This document shows positions 33,573 to 46,050 of a stretch of 64,000 nucleotides of DNA, in pieces. Source of the stretch: a bacterium. GTDB taxonomy: Bacteria > Myxococcota_A > Polyangia > Nannocystales > Nannocystaceae. Below the pieces are notes generated by a model that ran no database searches, had not been told where the DNA came from, and saw only the letters and a program-made list of their open reading frames with translations. Position 1 is the stretch's first letter, and each line of letters begins with the position of its first letter. The stretch spans positions 62,001 through 126,000 of the forward strand of contig JANSYI010000015.1 of assembly GCA_024742475.1 (NCBI GenBank), read 5' to 3'. The translations under genes and the position numbers were made by a program.

Positions 33573-34442
33573 TCAGTGCACGTCTTCGATCGGTCGGTGC
33601 GCCACGATGACCAGCTTTGCGCCCTGATCCGACGCGTCGCTCGCGTGAGACAGGGCGCGTTCCGCCAACCGAAGCGTTCGGTTCATCCAGCCGTCCTGGC
33701 GGCGCTGGACGAGCTGCTTCGTCGTGGAGATCGCTCGGTCGAGGGCCTGGGGTGCGCTCCACGTGGCGAGTGAATGCAGACCGACGGCGAGCAGCGCCTC
33801 GCGGAGCGAGTCCCGGTCGTAGAAGGCGACTTGGTGGCCGAGCTCGACCCCGTCGGGCAGCACCGCGCCGGGTTTGCGGTGATTCCAGTTGGGGACCTCG
33901 ACGATCACCACGCCGCCGGGCGCGAGATGGCGAGCGGCGAAGTGAAGCGCAGCGACGGGGCGTTCGAGGAGGTCGAGCTGGTCGATCAGCGTGATGACGT
34001 CGTACTGCCGGCCGAGGTCGACGCCGCACTGCGTGGGGTCGACGTCGTGAACGCGGTGCCCCAACGCGGCCGGGGTGGGCTCGGTGCTCGTCCCCTCGGC
34101 GTCGTAGCCCCACAGCTTCATCAGGTCGAGCCACCCTTCGTCGCTGCCCACGTCGAGCGTGCTCGCTCCTGGCGCGGGTGTGCGCAGACGCCCGCCGAGC
34201 ATTCGATCGTAGCGCTCGAACGCCTGCCGGATCGCGCGCCTGCGCATGCCGTCGATGGGATGAGCCGGAGGGAGCGGGACAGCCTCGGCGTGACGCCCCG
34301 TGGTGTGCACGAGGCCGCAGGCGGTGCAACGCGCCACGCCGATCGGATCTTCCCAGGTCCCCACGAGGAACCGACGGTCCTGGTTGTGGCACATCGGACA
34401 GTCGAGGTGGGGAATGACGTCGTCGTTTGGTTCAGCCCACAT
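33573..34442 (-). CDS. Zinc-ribbon class I SAM methyltransferase
   Basis: 289 aa. The N-terminal 50 residues hold two Cys pairs (CPMCHN and CTACGLV) forming a zinc ribbon, common in Methyltransf_23-type enzymes that modify sugars or lipids. The Rossmann core at about 85-235 has motif I as STLDVGSDEGWLDLM, less Gly-rich than usual, then YDVITLIDQLDLLERP and APGGVVIVEVPNWNHRK. The substrate is not predictable. It stands alone, convergent to the lipoprotein at 33563. Confidence 0.85.
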   Translation of the reverse strand: MWAEPNDDVIPHLDCPMCHNQDRRFLVGTWEDPIGVARCTACGLVHTTGRHAEAVPLPPAHPIDGMRRRAIRQAFERYDRMLGGRLRTPAPGASTLDVGSDEGWLDLMKLWGYDAEGTSTEPTPAALGHRVHDVDPTQCGVDLGRQYDVITLIDQLDLLERPVAALHFAARHLAPGGVVIVEVPNWNHRKPGAVLPDGVELGHQVAFYDRDSLREALLAVGLHSLATWSAPQALDRAISTTKQLVQRRQDGWMNRTLRLAERALSHASDASDQGAKLVIVAHRPIEDVH

Positions 34443-34601
34443 CGCGTCCTTGCTCTTGCACGTGCCGCGCCGAATCGAGCTGCGCCAGTGCGGTTGTGGG
34501 CCGCGGTGGCAACTGCGCGCCGAGTCCGCCCCGAGGACCGCGACGCGAGCGGGTGCTGATCGTCACCGACGCGACATCGAGAGCGGCTCGACTTGCCACC
34601 A

Positions 34602-34626
34602 CGACACGTGTGTCGCGACCCGACAC
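34602..34626. promoter_or_regulatory. CGACAC palindrome and third half-site in a 336-bp gap
   Basis: The 34443-34778 gap separates divergent genes (methyltransferase and lipoprotein) and has no convincing reading frame. It contains CGACAC-GT-GTGTCG at 34602-34615, an exact inverted repeat of 6-bp arms, and another CGACAC at 34621-34626. Three half-sites in 25 bp suit a dimeric repressor or activator acting on one or both genes. No other structure was seen in the gap. Confidence 0.4.
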
Positions 34627-34778
34627 GATTCGACCGATCTGGGGTCCCGACGAGCCGCATTGATGTCGGTCGTGCTCGCGGTCGCTCGTCGAACCGACTC
34701 TTTTTCCCCGCACGTGGCCTGATTCGTTCCGGTTCCATGGCGAAACCATGACAAGTGCATCAGAGTTAGATCGTCGGT

Positions 34779-35744
34779 ATGCGATCGAGCTGGTTCCCAG
34801 GTCTTGGGGCGGCTCTGTTCGTGGGTGCACTCGTCCATCTGGCGGGCTGCAACGCGGCCGAGTCGCTCGTGTCGTCCTCTCGTGGTGCTGCATCCAATGC
34901 GGCCTCGCAGATGGCGGCTCCACGCACGCCCCTGTTCCAGGAATCCGCCCTGGAAGTCGGGGAGCGGGCGCGGAACTGGCGTGCGTCCTCGGGCGTCCAC
35001 GTGGGGCGGTTCGTCACCAAGAAACGCAGCGGCGTCGCATTTCGTGCAGCCGCAGGAAACCGCGTACGTGCCCGTACGGGGGCTTTACCGGGGACTTTCG
35101 GGCGGGCCACGAAGGCCAAGGTTCGGCTGAGCGTGCGCAACGCGAGCGCCGAGAATCCCGTCACGGTGCGGTTCGACTTCCTCGACGCGGCCGGATTCGC
35201 TCGGTGGTCACAGTCGGTCACGTTCACCGACTCGCGCTGGAAGAACGTCAGCCTGCGATTCCCGGCTCACGCCGGCGCCACCGCGTTGTTCTCGCCAATG
35301 CGCGATGTGTCCTCTTGGGGCATGACGTTCGCCGACGACGCAAAGGTGAGAGTGCAAGACTTCCAGCTGTGGCGCCACGGCACACCTGAGGCGCCCGCGC
35401 TCGGACTCGCGGTGCTCGACGTCGCCATCGGCGAGCCGCCCGCGATGACGGCGAGTCGAGGCCTCACCAGCAGCTGGATGCGAGGAGAGTCGCCGCTGCG
35501 ACTCGACACCGCCTTCGACGGGCTGGTGTCCCTTCACCGACAGATGGCCGACCGGTTTCCCGGCGTCCCCGACCTCGAAGAGCAGTCGCCGCTGACCGCG
35601 TCGGTGAACGGCGGCATTCAGACCTTGTGGCAGCTCGCCGAGGTAGCGGCCGGCGAGCCGCAGAAGATGTCGAAGCCGCGCTCGCGGTTTCCAGAGCCCC
35701 AGCGACCCGCGCTTCCGGTTCCTTGGGTCGGCATGGCCTGGTGA
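34779..35744 (+). CDS. Lipoprotein of unknown function
   Basis: 321 aa. Lipobox HLAGC (Cys24) after a long hydrophobic core. The mature part to about 200 is beta-rich (SGVAFRAAAGNRVRARTG, KAKVRLSVRNASAENPVTV, WSQSVTFTDSRWKNVSLRF) and resembles a jelly-roll/carbohydrate-binding sandwich. The C-terminal 110 residues are more helical and end in a Pro-rich tail (FPEPQRPALPVPWVGMAW). No enzyme motif is visible. Confidence 0.75.
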   Translation: MRSSWFPGLGAALFVGALVHLAGCNAAESLVSSSRGAASNAASQMAAPRTPLFQESALEVGERARNWRASSGVHVGRFVTKKRSGVAFRAAAGNRVRARTGALPGTFGRATKAKVRLSVRNASAENPVTVRFDFLDAAGFARWSQSVTFTDSRWKNVSLRFPAHAGATALFSPMRDVSSWGMTFADDAKVRVQDFQLWRHGTPEAPALGLAVLDVAIGEPPAMTASRGLTSSWMRGESPLRLDTAFDGLVSLHRQMADRFPGVPDLEEQSPLTASVNGGIQTLWQLAEVAAGEPQKMSKPRSRFPEPQRPALPVPWVGMAW

Positions 35745-35781
35745 GCCGGTTGTCACCGCCCCGCGTGGCGGGGGATGATAC

Positions 35782-36711
35782 GTGCGGGTGGAACGGCTGT
35801 TTGGACTTTGCATCGTCGCGGCCGGGTTCGGCTGTTCTTTCGACAGCTCGCCCGGCGGTAACATCGAGCTGGAAGGCTCGACGTCATCGGGCGGGCCAGT
35901 GATGACGACCGAGACGTCTCCGGGCTCCACCGATGCTCCCGACACCGAGGACCCGCCCGCGACGGTCTCGACGACCTCTGCAACCGAAGACACGATGGGG
36001 GAGACCACGACCTCCTCCGGGTCGAGCTCGTCGGAGGACTCGAGCTCCGGCGCGTCCGAGGCCGAGTCGTCGTCATCGTCCGGCGGCGCATCGTTCGAGC
36101 TGTGTGACGAGTCCGACCCCGAGCTGCGGGCCTGCTACGACTTCGATGGGGTCGGCGGTGGCGTGCTGACCGACCTGTCGATGTTCGAGAACCATGGGGA
36201 GGCGGAGGCCGTCGGCGTCGAGCCCGGCCCGTTTGGCGACGCCGCTCGGCCCGGCGTCGACGCGTCCCTCTCCGTCCCCGATTCGAGCTCCCTCGACGTC
36301 GACGGGCCCGCAGCATTCGAGGCTTGGGTGTTCTTCGACTCGCTGCCCGAGCTCGGGCGCGCCGGGGTGCTCGACAACGAGGGGCAGTACTCGATGATCT
36401 ACTTCTCCGGTCAAGGCATGCGCTGCCTCGGGGCCGGCGCCTCGGCCTTCGCCGCCGTGCCGCAGGGCGAATGGGTGCACATCGCCTGCAACTTCTCCGG
36501 CGGCGAGATGTCCATCTGGGTGAACGGCGAGCTCGAAGACAGCTCGATGGGCATGGCGGCGATTCTCACCGGCAATACGCAGCCGCTGTCGATCGGAGAC
36601 ACCAGCCCTGGGTTCAACGAGCCGATGGACGGGCTGGTCGGCGGCGTGCGTGTCTGGAGCGTGGCGCGGACGCCCGAGCAGCTCGCAGACGCGGCCGCGG
36701 CGCTGGAATAG
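35782..36711 (+). CDS. LamG-like lipoprotein with Ser/Thr linker
   Basis: 309 aa, GTG start. Signal MRVERLFGLCIVAAGFGC ends at a lipobox (Cys18). Residues 25-105 are a Ser/Thr/Glu/Gly-rich spacer. Residues 115-305 match the LamG/concanavalin fold: LRACYDFDGVGGGVLTDLS, NHGEAEAVGVEPG, AFEAWVFFDSLPELGRAG, WVHIACNFSGGEMSIWVNG and GLVGGVRVWSVARTPEQL. Such surface lipoproteins usually bind glycans or matrix. It follows the previous lipoprotein by 37 bp and may be cotranscribed. Confidence 0.85.
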   Translation: MRVERLFGLCIVAAGFGCSFDSSPGGNIELEGSTSSGGPVMTTETSPGSTDAPDTEDPPATVSTTSATEDTMGETTTSSGSSSSEDSSSGASEAESSSSSGGASFELCDESDPELRACYDFDGVGGGVLTDLSMFENHGEAEAVGVEPGPFGDAARPGVDASLSVPDSSSLDVDGPAAFEAWVFFDSLPELGRAGVLDNEGQYSMIYFSGQGMRCLGAGASAFAAVPQGEWVHIACNFSGGEMSIWVNGELEDSSMGMAAILTGNTQPLSIGDTSPGFNEPMDGLVGGVRVWSVARTPEQLADAAAALE

Positions 36712-36821
36712 GGGCCGTTGCGCCATCGCACGGATGCGCGCGTCGGCACAGTCGCGAGCCTTCGAATCACGCCGGTGTGCCGTCTCGAGCGTCGGAACGA
36801 AACCTGCACTGTATCGGGGGG

Positions 36822-38000
36822 ATGACCTCTCGAACTCTTCTGTTCGCCATCCTGTCCACGTCGCTCTTGGTCCCCGGGTGCAACGACACCTCGCCCAGGG
36901 ACGACGGCGCAGCACACCGGCCGCTCGACAAGCCGACCGTGGAGCACGTCAACGAGCACATCGGGTCCTTCGTCGGCAAGACCGTCACCCTCTACGGAGA
37001 GGTCGACGAGGTGCACTCCAACCAGGCGTTCGTCCTCGAGGGCAATGACTGGCTCTTCGACCACGAGCTGCTCGTCGTCACGCCCACGCCGATCAACATG
37101 CGCGCCCACGGCGTCGACGAGGATGACCGCATTGCGGTGCGTGGCACCGTTCGCAACCTGGTCACCGTCGAGTTCGAGCGGGACTTCGACCTCGACCTGA
37201 AGCCCGAGCTCGAGGCGGAGTTCGAGACGCACCCCGTGCTGGTTGCAGAAGAGATCGACGCGGTGCGAGGCATCGCGCAGTGGCGCGCCGAGGACGAGAA
37301 GCCCGACCCCGCGATTGTGTCGGTGTGGTCGCTCCACTCGACACCGGACATTCGGCTCATGGCCGGACGCGCCGTCGAGCTGCCCAACGCCCGCGTGATG
37401 AGCAAGACCGGCGACGCGCTGTGGCTTGGCCGCAGTCACTTCGGCCAGCTGCTGGTCGAGCCGCCGAAGGGGACCGACGTAGGCGCATTCGAAATCGGAG
37501 ACACCGTGAAGCTCGCAGGCACGATTGGCCTGATGCCCAGCGCCGCCGAGGCGGTCTCCAGGTGGAACATCCCCGTGGCGTTCACAGACGAGCTCCGCGA
37601 TGAGCCCATCTATGTCGACGCCGAGTCGCTCGAGCGCATCGAGCTCGACGAGGAGCCCGTGGTCTCCGTCGCGTACACCGAGTTCGTGGTGCAGCCCGCC
37701 TCGTTCGCGGACCGTGTCGTCGAGGGCCGGGCGCAAGTGACCCGGGTGATCTCCGACCGGGCGTTCTTCATGAAGGGCAAGGACGGCGAGATCCTCGGCA
37801 TCGTCAAGGAGGGAGAAGACGACCACGAACTCGACATCGACCCCGGTGACGAGGTGGAGTTCACCGCACTGGTGACCCCGGGCCACCACGCCGAGCATCT
37901 CGCGGGCGAGTCCCTCGAGAAGGACGCGAAGGAGGCCGTCGAGGGCCGCAACTTCCTCGCGATGCTCCAGCGAGACACCAAGGTGGTCTCCGAGAACTAG
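36822..38000 (+). CDS. Lipoprotein with repeated OB-fold-like segments
   Basis: 392 aa from MTSRTLLFAILSTSLLVPGC (lipobox LVPGC). The mature part repeats a beta-barrel-like motif of the type VGKTVTLYGEVDEVHSNQAF, DALWLGRSHFGQLLVEPP and VVEGRAQVTRVISDRAFF, each followed by a GD(T/E)V strand, suggesting three or four OB-fold-like units of about 90-100 residues in tandem. OB units in secreted lipoproteins may bind oligosaccharide or DNA. It is followed by the hairpin at 38030-38054. Confidence 0.78.
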   Translation: MTSRTLLFAILSTSLLVPGCNDTSPRDDGAAHRPLDKPTVEHVNEHIGSFVGKTVTLYGEVDEVHSNQAFVLEGNDWLFDHELLVVTPTPINMRAHGVDEDDRIAVRGTVRNLVTVEFERDFDLDLKPELEAEFETHPVLVAEEIDAVRGIAQWRAEDEKPDPAIVSVWSLHSTPDIRLMAGRAVELPNARVMSKTGDALWLGRSHFGQLLVEPPKGTDVGAFEIGDTVKLAGTIGLMPSAAEAVSRWNIPVAFTDELRDEPIYVDAESLERIELDEEPVVSVAYTEFVVQPASFADRVVEGRAQVTRVISDRAFFMKGKDGEILGIVKEGEDDHELDIDPGDEVEFTALVTPGHHAEHLAGESLEKDAKEAVEGRNFLAMLQRDTKVVSEN

Positions 38001-38029
38001 AGCGCAGGCGTCTCACGCGTCCGTGCTTC

Positions 38030-38054
38030 CCTCCTGACGGTTCCTGTCAGGAGG
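38030..38054 (+). terminator. 9-bp stem hairpin after the OB-fold lipoprotein
   Basis: CCTCCTGAC at 38030-38038 pairs perfectly with GTCAGGAGG at 38046-38054 around a 7-nt loop, 30 bp after the stop. No T tract follows, so termination may need Rho or the hairpin may protect the transcript. The helicase start lies 40 bp further on. Confidence 0.55.
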
Positions 38055-38093
38055 TCGCTGGCGCCCGCGAGGTCCACCCGTCACACTGCCCCA

Positions 38094-42527
<4,434 letters not shown>

Positions 42528-42566
42528 CCCGACTCGGCCACCGGAGAGTGCCACCCTCGATCTGCC

Positions 42567-42754
42567 ATGAGAGGAGCCCTCCGCCCGCGATACACCTTCG
42601 AGGAGTACCTCGACATCGAGGCGCATAGCTCGGAGATCAAGCACGAGACGACGGCTGGGCGCACGCGTTCGCGGACGGGGGAGCGTCGATCCGGCTGCCT
42701 TCGATCGCCGTCGAGCTCGACGTGAACGAGCTGTACGAGGTCGCCGGCCTCTGA
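42567..42754 (+). pseudogene. Uma2-family (DUF820) nuclease remnant
   Basis: The first 27 codons read MRGALRPRYTFEEYLDIEAH SSEIKHE, the normal N terminus of Uma2 proteins. The next stretch jumps, in another frame, to GWAHAFADGGASIRLPSIAV ELDVNELYEVAGL and a stop, which is the normal C terminus. The catalytic middle of about 120 residues is missing and the two ends are out of frame, so this is a deletion-plus-frameshift relic. It follows the helicase by 39 bp. Confidence 0.75.
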
Positions 42755-42760
42755 GGCGGC

Positions 42761-43675
42761 TCACCAGCTCCCCGGCAGCATGCATAGCCCCACGTCCTCG
42801 TAGCCCGGCACCACCTCGCCCTCGGCGTAGACGCTCTGGCACTCGTAGTCGTTGGGGCACGTGTCGGGCATCGAGAGGTCGCAGAACGAGGTGCAGCAGT
42901 TGGTCGAGTCGCAGTCGACGAACTCCGCGTTGGTGCAGTTGAGGCCCGGGTCGCACCCGTTGGTGAACTCGCAGGCGTCGCCAAAGAGACCGATGTCGGG
43001 CCCTGACGCATCGGGTACGCACTGGAAGCGATCTTCGGTCGCATAGCAGCCGCAGCCCACGGGGCAGTCCTGCAGCAGGGGCTCGCAGCGCTCCAAGCAG
43101 AGGCAGAACTCCTTGCCGGCGGCCGGGTACTCGCGAGGGTTGTCGCAGGTGGGGGCGTTGTCAGTGCCCTGGCAGAACGACACGCACATGCCCAGGCCCT
43201 CCTCCGGGTCGACGTCCCAGCAGAACGCCCCGCGCTCGCAGCTGTCGATGCCCGAGACGCCGCTGCCCTCGACGTGACACTGCTCCCCGACGAGATCGGG
43301 ATCCGGGTCGACGGCGACACACTTGGTGGCGTTCCAGGAGCTGCCGCCGTCGTTCGCCCAGACGTTGCACTTCTCGTCGGGCGCACAGTCCTGCTCGTAG
43401 AGCGAGCACTCGTAGGACTGGATGCCGCCGTCGGGGTCGGTGATGAAGCCGCTGCTGATCGGGCTGGGCTCGGGCTCGGAGTCGGTGCCCGGCTCGTCGT
43501 CCTCGTCGTCCTCGACGGGCGTCGCGGGCGTGGGCTCGTAATCCCAGCCGTCGTCCTCGCTCGGCTCCGGCCGCGGCGATGCGTCGTCCCCAGGCTCGAT
43601 CAACGCGTCGCCACACCCCCCTGCAATGAAGAGGAGCATGACGACCCAGGTCCGACATCCGGCGCGCACACTCAT
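42761..43675 (-). CDS. Cys-rich lipoprotein, SGIDSC family
   Basis: 304 aa, start MSVRAGCRTW. Signal with lipobox IAGGC (Cys21), then an acidic Pro/Glu/Asp spacer, then about 220 residues with more than 25 Cys. A segment GVSGIDSCERGAFCWDVDP, then CEPLLQDCPVGCGCYATED and CCTSFCDLSMPDTCPNDYEC, aligns residue for residue with the lipoprotein at 54259-55161, so they are paralogues. The fold is probably disulfide-rich and EGF-like. Upstream DNA (43676-43734) is unusually A/T-rich with TTTTGTT repeats and no ribosome site is seen before the ATG. Confidence 0.82.
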   Translation of the reverse strand: MSVRAGCRTWVVMLLFIAGGCGDALIEPGDDASPRPEPSEDDGWDYEPTPATPVEDDEDDEPGTDSEPEPSPISSGFITDPDGGIQSYECSLYEQDCAPDEKCNVWANDGGSSWNATKCVAVDPDPDLVGEQCHVEGSGVSGIDSCERGAFCWDVDPEEGLGMCVSFCQGTDNAPTCDNPREYPAAGKEFCLCLERCEPLLQDCPVGCGCYATEDRFQCVPDASGPDIGLFGDACEFTNGCDPGLNCTNAEFVDCDSTNCCTSFCDLSMPDTCPNDYECQSVYAEGEVVPGYEDVGLCMLPGSW

Positions 43676-43734
43676 TAAATAACAAAACTTACTTAGGCGA
43701 TCCAACAAAACTAAACCGTGCGCGACTTCGCACC

Positions 43735-45915
43735 TCAGCCGAGGTCGAAGCGGTCGAGGTGCATGACCTTGCCGAATGCCTCGGCGAACTGCTGCACGAG
43801 CAGCGCCTCGCCGTCCTCGCTCGCGTAGACCTCTGCCAGCGCCCGGAGCTCGGAGTTCGAGCCGAAGAGCAGGTCGACGCGGGAGCCGGTCCACTTCACC
43901 TCGCCCGAGCTGCGGTCCTTGCCCTCGAACGTCATCTGGGAGTCGTCCGTCTGCGACCAGGCGACGTCCATGCTCAGCAGGTTGGTGAAGAAGTCGTTGC
44001 TCAACGTTCCGACGCGATCGGTGAACACGCCTGCGGTGCTCGAGCCGTGGTTGGTTCCCAGGACGCGCATGCCTCCCACGAGCACGGTCATCTCCGGGGC
44101 GGTGAGCGTCAGCAGGGACGCGCGGTCGACGAGCATCTCCTCGGGGGAGCCCCACAGCGAGTCGGAGGTGTAGTTGCGGAAGCCGTCGGCCTTGGGTTCG
44201 AGGTATGCGAACGAGTCCTCGTCGGTCTGCGCCTCGCTGGCGTCGGTTCGGCCGGGCGCGAACCTCACCGAGACCTCGTGACCGCCCTTTCGTGCGGCCT
44301 CTTTCACGGCCGCGACGCCACCGAGCACGATCAGGTCGGCCAGCGATACGCGTTTGCCGTCGCTCTGCGCGTCGTTGAACGTCTTCTGCACGCTCGTGAG
44401 CACCTCGAGGGTGTTGGCGAGCTTCTCGGGCTCGTTGGCGGCCCAGTTGCGCTGCGGGGCGAGACGAACGCGTGCTCCGTTGGCGCCGCCGCGCTTGTCG
44501 CTGTCGCGGTAGGTGGACGCCGAGGCCCAGGCGGTGGCCACCAGCTCACCGATCGACAGCCCCGAGTTCAGGAGCTTGGTCTCGAGGCTGGCAATGTCGG
44601 CGTCGTCGATGAGCGGGTGGTCGACATCGGGGACGGGATCTTGCCAGAGGTAGTCCTTCTCGGGCACTCGGTCGCCGAGGAATCGAACCTTGGGACCCAT
44701 GTCCCTGTGGGTCAGCTTGAACCACGCATCGGCGAACGCCTGCTTCAGCTCGTCGGGGTTCTCGTGGAAGTGCTTCGAGACCTTGCGGTATTCCGGGTCC
44801 TCGATGAGCGCGAGGTCGGTGGTGTGCATCATCGGCGGATGCTTCTTCTTCGGGTCCGCCGCGTCGGGGACCCAGGCGGACTCGTCGGTGGGGTGCCACT
44901 GCCACGCGCCTGCGGGGCTCTTGGCCTTCTTCCACTCGTAGCCGAAGAGGTTGTCGAAGTAGCCGTTGTCCCACTGCGTCGGGTTTTGCGTCCACGCCCC
45001 CTCGGGGCCCCCGGTGATGGTGTCGGTGCCCTTGCCCGTGCCGTGGCTGTTCGACCAGCCCAGGCCCTGCTCGTGCAGTCCCGCGGCCTCGGGCTCGGGC
45101 CCCACGTGTTCGTCCGAGGCGGCACCGTGAGACTTGCCGAAGGTGTGCCCACCGGCGATCAACGCGACGGTTTCGTAGTCGTTCATCGCCATGCGGCCGA
45201 ACGTCTCGCGGATGTCCTTGGCCGCGCCCAGAGGGTCGGGCTCACCATCGGGTCCCTCGGGGTTGACGTAGATGAGGCCCATCTCGGTGGCCCCGAGCGG
45301 CTGGTCGAGGTCGCGATCACCGCTGTGGCGCTCCGCACCTCGCCACTCCTTCTCGGGACCCCAGTAGACGTTCTCGGGCTCCCACGTGTCTACGCGACCG
45401 CCGGCAAAGCCCACGTTGTCGACACCCATCGACTCGATGGCGACCGTGCCCGCGAGGACCATCAGGTCGGCCCACGAGATGCGTTTGCCGTACTTGCGCT
45501 TGATCGGCCACAGCAGCCGCCGCGCCTTGTCGAGGTTGGCGTTGTCGGGCCAGCTCGCCAGCGGCGCGAAGCGATGCGACCCCGTTCCTGCGCCGCCGCG
45601 TCCGTCCGAGACGCGATAGGTACCCGCGCTGTGCCACGCCATGCGAATGAACAGCGGGCCGTAGTGGCCAAAGTCCGCAGGCCACCAGTCTTGCGACGTG
45701 GTCATCAGCGTGCGGAGGTCTTTGTCGAGGGCGTCGAGATCGAGCTTCGAGAACTCCGCGGCGTAGTCGAAGTCGGCACCCATCGGGTCCCGCGAGGCGG
45801 GGTTCGCATCGAGGAGCTCGAGGTCAAGACGGTCCGGCCACCACCTCTTGTTGCTACGAGCGGAAACGGCGGGTCGGCTGCCGTGGGCGAAGGGGCACTT
45901 GCTCTCGGAGTTCAT
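43735..45915 (-). CDS. katG: Catalase-peroxidase KatG
   Basis: 726 aa from MNSESKCPFA, normal length for the family. The N-terminal half carries the active site: Arg91, Trp94 and His95 in RMAWHSAGTYR, the Tyr of IYVNPEGP and Met in RMAMNDYET for the Trp-Tyr-Met adduct, and proximal heme His in AGGHTFGKSHG. The C-terminal duplicated half (LGTNHGSSTAGVFTD) lacks the heme site as usual. It degrades hydrogen peroxide. A perfect inverted repeat at 45998-46041 lies in its upstream region. There is no ankyrin or other partner gene adjacent. Confidence 0.98.
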   Translation of the reverse strand: MNSESKCPFAHGSRPAVSARSNKRWWPDRLDLELLDANPASRDPMGADFDYAAEFSKLDLDALDKDLRTLMTTSQDWWPADFGHYGPLFIRMAWHSAGTYRVSDGRGGAGTGSHRFAPLASWPDNANLDKARRLLWPIKRKYGKRISWADLMVLAGTVAIESMGVDNVGFAGGRVDTWEPENVYWGPEKEWRGAERHSGDRDLDQPLGATEMGLIYVNPEGPDGEPDPLGAAKDIRETFGRMAMNDYETVALIAGGHTFGKSHGAASDEHVGPEPEAAGLHEQGLGWSNSHGTGKGTDTITGGPEGAWTQNPTQWDNGYFDNLFGYEWKKAKSPAGAWQWHPTDESAWVPDAADPKKKHPPMMHTTDLALIEDPEYRKVSKHFHENPDELKQAFADAWFKLTHRDMGPKVRFLGDRVPEKDYLWQDPVPDVDHPLIDDADIASLETKLLNSGLSIGELVATAWASASTYRDSDKRGGANGARVRLAPQRNWAANEPEKLANTLEVLTSVQKTFNDAQSDGKRVSLADLIVLGGVAAVKEAARKGGHEVSVRFAPGRTDASEAQTDEDSFAYLEPKADGFRNYTSDSLWGSPEEMLVDRASLLTLTAPEMTVLVGGMRVLGTNHGSSTAGVFTDRVGTLSNDFFTNLLSMDVAWSQTDDSQMTFEGKDRSSGEVKWTGSRVDLLFGSNSELRALAEVYASEDGEALLVQQFAEAFGKVMHLDRFDLG

Positions 45916-45997
45916 CGGTGCGGATCTACAGAGCACACGCCGCGCCGCCACCCGAGCCGTAGTGATTTTCGACGCTTATGGCTCACAAACACATCGA

Positions 45998-46041
45998 AAT
46001 ATCGTTGTCACCGAGATACGGGTGTCGCGTGCAACGATATT
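45998..46041. promoter_or_regulatory. Perfect 10-bp inverted repeat upstream of katG
   Basis: AATATCGTTG (45998-46007) and CAACGATATT (46032-46041) are exact complements separated by 24 bp, in an A/T-rich patch starting 82 bp before the katG start. Position and symmetry suit a peroxide regulator site (OxyR or PerR/Fur type), although it matches neither consensus in detail. It could also act as a loose terminator for the upstream gene that ends at 46051. Confidence 0.45.
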
Positions 46042-46050
46042 ACGTTGGTG

